In this document: positions 62,000-64,000 of the stretch, piece after piece
Position numbering within the stretch: the stretch's first letter is position 1
Layout: the number at the start of each line of letters is the position of its first letter
Source: Lithospermum erythrorhizon
Taxonomy: Eukaryota; Streptophyta; Magnoliopsida; Boraginales; Boraginaceae
Reading direction: 5' to 3'
Length of the DNA stretch: 64,000 nt
Assembly: GCA_019722365.1 (NCBI GenBank)
Contig: JADFUC010001453.1
Location: 1,922,001 to 1,986,000 of the forward strand
Translations under genes and position numbers: made by a program
The notes under the pieces: model-generated
The model's database searches: none
What the model saw: the letters and a program-made list of their open reading frames with translations, nothing else
What the model was told of the DNA's origin: nothing

Positions 62000-62127
62000 C
62001 TTCCTCCATCCCTTTTTTCTAAGACATATTTGGCTTTGCACAAAGCTTTTAGGTGATCCTAAACTAAAATGAGAACTAATTGCTTGACGCTAAAAGCTGA
62101 AAGCCGATCCTTAAAAAAGGACGGAGG
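62000..62127. mobile_element. Short Stowaway-type MITE (128 bp)
   Basis: Ends are CTTCCTCCATCCCTTTTTT and, inverted at the right, ACCTCCGTCCTTTTTT. Both are flanked by TA (61998-61999 and 62128-62129), the target of mariner-type elements. Inside are further palindromes: GCTTTGCACAAAGC (62033-62046) and AGCTTTTAG/CTAAAAGCT (near 62044-62052 and 62090-62098), so it would fold as a hairpin. Confidence 0.65.
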
Positions 62128-62129
62128 TA

Positions 62130-64000
62130 AACGAACGTTCAATGTTTTAACATAACAGATCGTTAAGAAACTATTTTATTGTTGGTACCAATAACGAATT
62201 ACCAATAAACTGATATAACGAAACGATCTATCAATCATTTATTAACCCCGATCCATAAAATTAACGCTTCTAATCTCATCAGAGTGGTTAGACAAAAACA
62301 AGACAATTTTAAGAATTATTGTAAATTGTAATGTTTAAAAAACGACAAACTCCTGCAATGACTGCAGTATTTGAGATAGTTCGTCGGCGGGTTTGGAGCT
62401 AAGCTAAGATAAGTTATTGGGCAAATAGACCATCTAGTAAACCCATTAACCCATTTCCTTTATATCTAAAGCCAGTTTCCCTCAGTCACAATAAGTCTGG
62501 TCTTGACCTAGGTAGAAGATGTAGCTCTATAAATTTCTTAAATCAATTGTCTTCGTAAGAGTATTATTCATCTCAGCATCTTATATGCTTATTTTTCCAT
62601 TAAATCAACAAATTTTCATATATTTTTTTTTGTATTATTTTTCGGTATGATGGTTATCTAGAGTTATTGAATTTGGGGTATATAAGTTTTTGTGAGTGAT
62701 GATAAAATGAATCATTCAGTTATCCCTGTCTGAGATACTCAATGCTGAGACATTCATAATTCTGACATAAATCTTATTGCCCCATAATTTATTTATATTT
62801 TATACTTTATTTAGATTTTAAGGGAGCCAGTGATGATTCATTATTTATTCACTGAAATTCATTAGTGTTGATATATTTCATGATACTAGGACGGTCTGAG
62901 GCTCCTAATTTTTTTAAAATATCTAAGTTTGTATTATGATAGGTTTAATATTAATTAATTTTTTTTTGTTTATTGGAGGCGCAAATGATGAAATTAAACG
63001 AGTTGAATGAAAATCCAATTTGATTGGGTATAATGATTCACTTCTGTATAGGAAGATCTGATGCCTCGTGCTATTTAATTTCTAAATGTACAAACTAGAA
63101 TTTAGTCGTTTATTCTGTTAGTTTAATTGTACAAATGTGTTTTTCTAGAACTCATTTGTATCACTAACTATATTTAGACGTGTTAAATGGATTCTTGGTT
63201 TCGTCCCTTAGCTTGGTGGAGATTATGGAATTTGTAATTTGTAGTGCCTTTGTCTTTCATCATGCTGATATGACTTTATACTAGATTTTATGACTGTTAA
63301 CCTCGACTGTTACCTATCAAATGACATTCGGATCTAATGCTCTTGAAAGATTCATTTGAAGTTATCGAATGAGAAGTACGAAAATTGGGCACCCACTACC
63401 AATTTGTCAGTTATTATGGGTAAATAGTTTTAAGCTGGAAATGTGACGGGGTGGATGTAAACTTTGTGTGAAGGTGTAGATGTTGGGAGAGGTACAAAAG
63501 ATGAATCAACTTTTTAATAGTTCAAAAGAAGACTGACACAATTAAACTTGATAATTTATTTTTACATGCTGGGACAGTGCTAAAGTTACAAGCTTGCAGT
63601 AATTTGTAGGAGTTATTGTCTATAGAATTGGATTCCTGGAAATCTGGAATTCTATACTATTGACATCACGGGAATTCTATTCTAGCCAGCTTGTAATTTT
63701 ATTGGTTGTTTATACATGCCCAACTATATCAACAAGTTGAGGATGCTTTCAGAGTCTCGATCAAAGATCTATCGATCTGTTTAAATTATCTGGTTGTAGG
63801 CTTGTAGCTGTACATGCGTTGTATTACGTATTAACACTCTTGTGGAATTGACTTTACTGAAAAATGACTGGTAAGAGCAGAATATGCACTCATCAGTCTT
63901 CAGGGTGTCATTTCGTCTTTCTGGTTAGAGGAATTTCACATTAATTGTTTTCTAACTTAAGAATTTGCAGTTTTCAAAAATTGACCGGTGTTATTTAACC
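62130..64000. other. Intergenic or leader DNA at the window edge
   Basis: CTTTATATCTAAAG near 62458, a C/T-rich leader and an AGGTAGAA donor-like site near 62510 would fit the promoter and first non-coding exon of a plus-strand gene beyond the window. The remainder is T-rich and intron-like. No coding exon is visible. Confidence 0.3.

Noticed and set aside
1..64000. tRNA and rRNA genes, CRISPR arrays, organelle DNA insertions
   Set aside because: I looked by eye for intact A and B boxes, rRNA-like blocks, regularly spaced repeats and organelle genes and saw none, apart from the doubtful SINE at 52.9 kb.

Overview
This window is nuclear DNA of a flowering plant. The genes are split by many short GT-AG introns, the intergenic DNA is AT-rich and full of decayed transposons, and the recognisable proteins are plant families (ACA-type Ca2+ pump, SAUR, reticulon-like B, CNL resistance protein, plant O-fucosyltransferase). 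Frequent remnants of the CTCCCTCCGTCC / TACGGAGTA type fit a eudicot, perhaps an asterid such as a Lamiales species. That placement is an inference.

Layout. 1-5760: AT-rich, no supportable gene. 5803-8822 (+): decayed O-fucosyltransferase gene, with a recognisable TATA box, exon 1 and C-terminus, but frameshifts, missing segments and in-frame stops. 8823-11900: AT-rich repeats and a very G-rich tract. 11901-14173: a LINE that lacks its reverse transcriptase yet keeps a poly(A) tail and a 16-bp target-site duplication. 14481-26239 (-): complete 33-exon gene for an autoinhibited plasma-membrane-type Ca2+-ATPase of the ACA8/9/10 group. I reconstructed all exons; they join without a frame error into 1086 residues. 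26240-36600: no clear gene, one unidentified ORF pair, MITEs and GC-richer decayed islands. 36600-40399 (-): CC-NBS-LRR resistance pseudogene. 40400-44135: intergenic. 44136-44777 (-): single-exon SAUR gene with a TATA box. 44915-53570: intergenic, with a hAT-type MITE that has an 8-bp target duplication, a LINE 3' fragment, CCGAAC-rich DNA and a possible SINE. 53571-55775 (+): five-exon mitochondrial carrier of the BTL1 type, 351 residues. 56609-61399 (-): reticulon-like B gene of the RTNLB21-23 type; three exons are firm and the fourth uncertain. 61400-64000: intergenic with a Stowaway-type MITE and possibly the leader of a gene beyond the window.

The intact genes are unrelated single-copy housekeeping or signalling genes (Ca2+ efflux, auxin-response protein, mitochondrial nucleotide transport, ER shaping); nothing suggests a gene cluster. 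I found no new biological system. The points most worth following are the RT-less tailed LINE, the GC-AG intron and the (CT)n-initial intron of the Ca2+-ATPase gene, the uncertain last exon of the reticulon gene, and the unidentified ORF pair near 27 kb.
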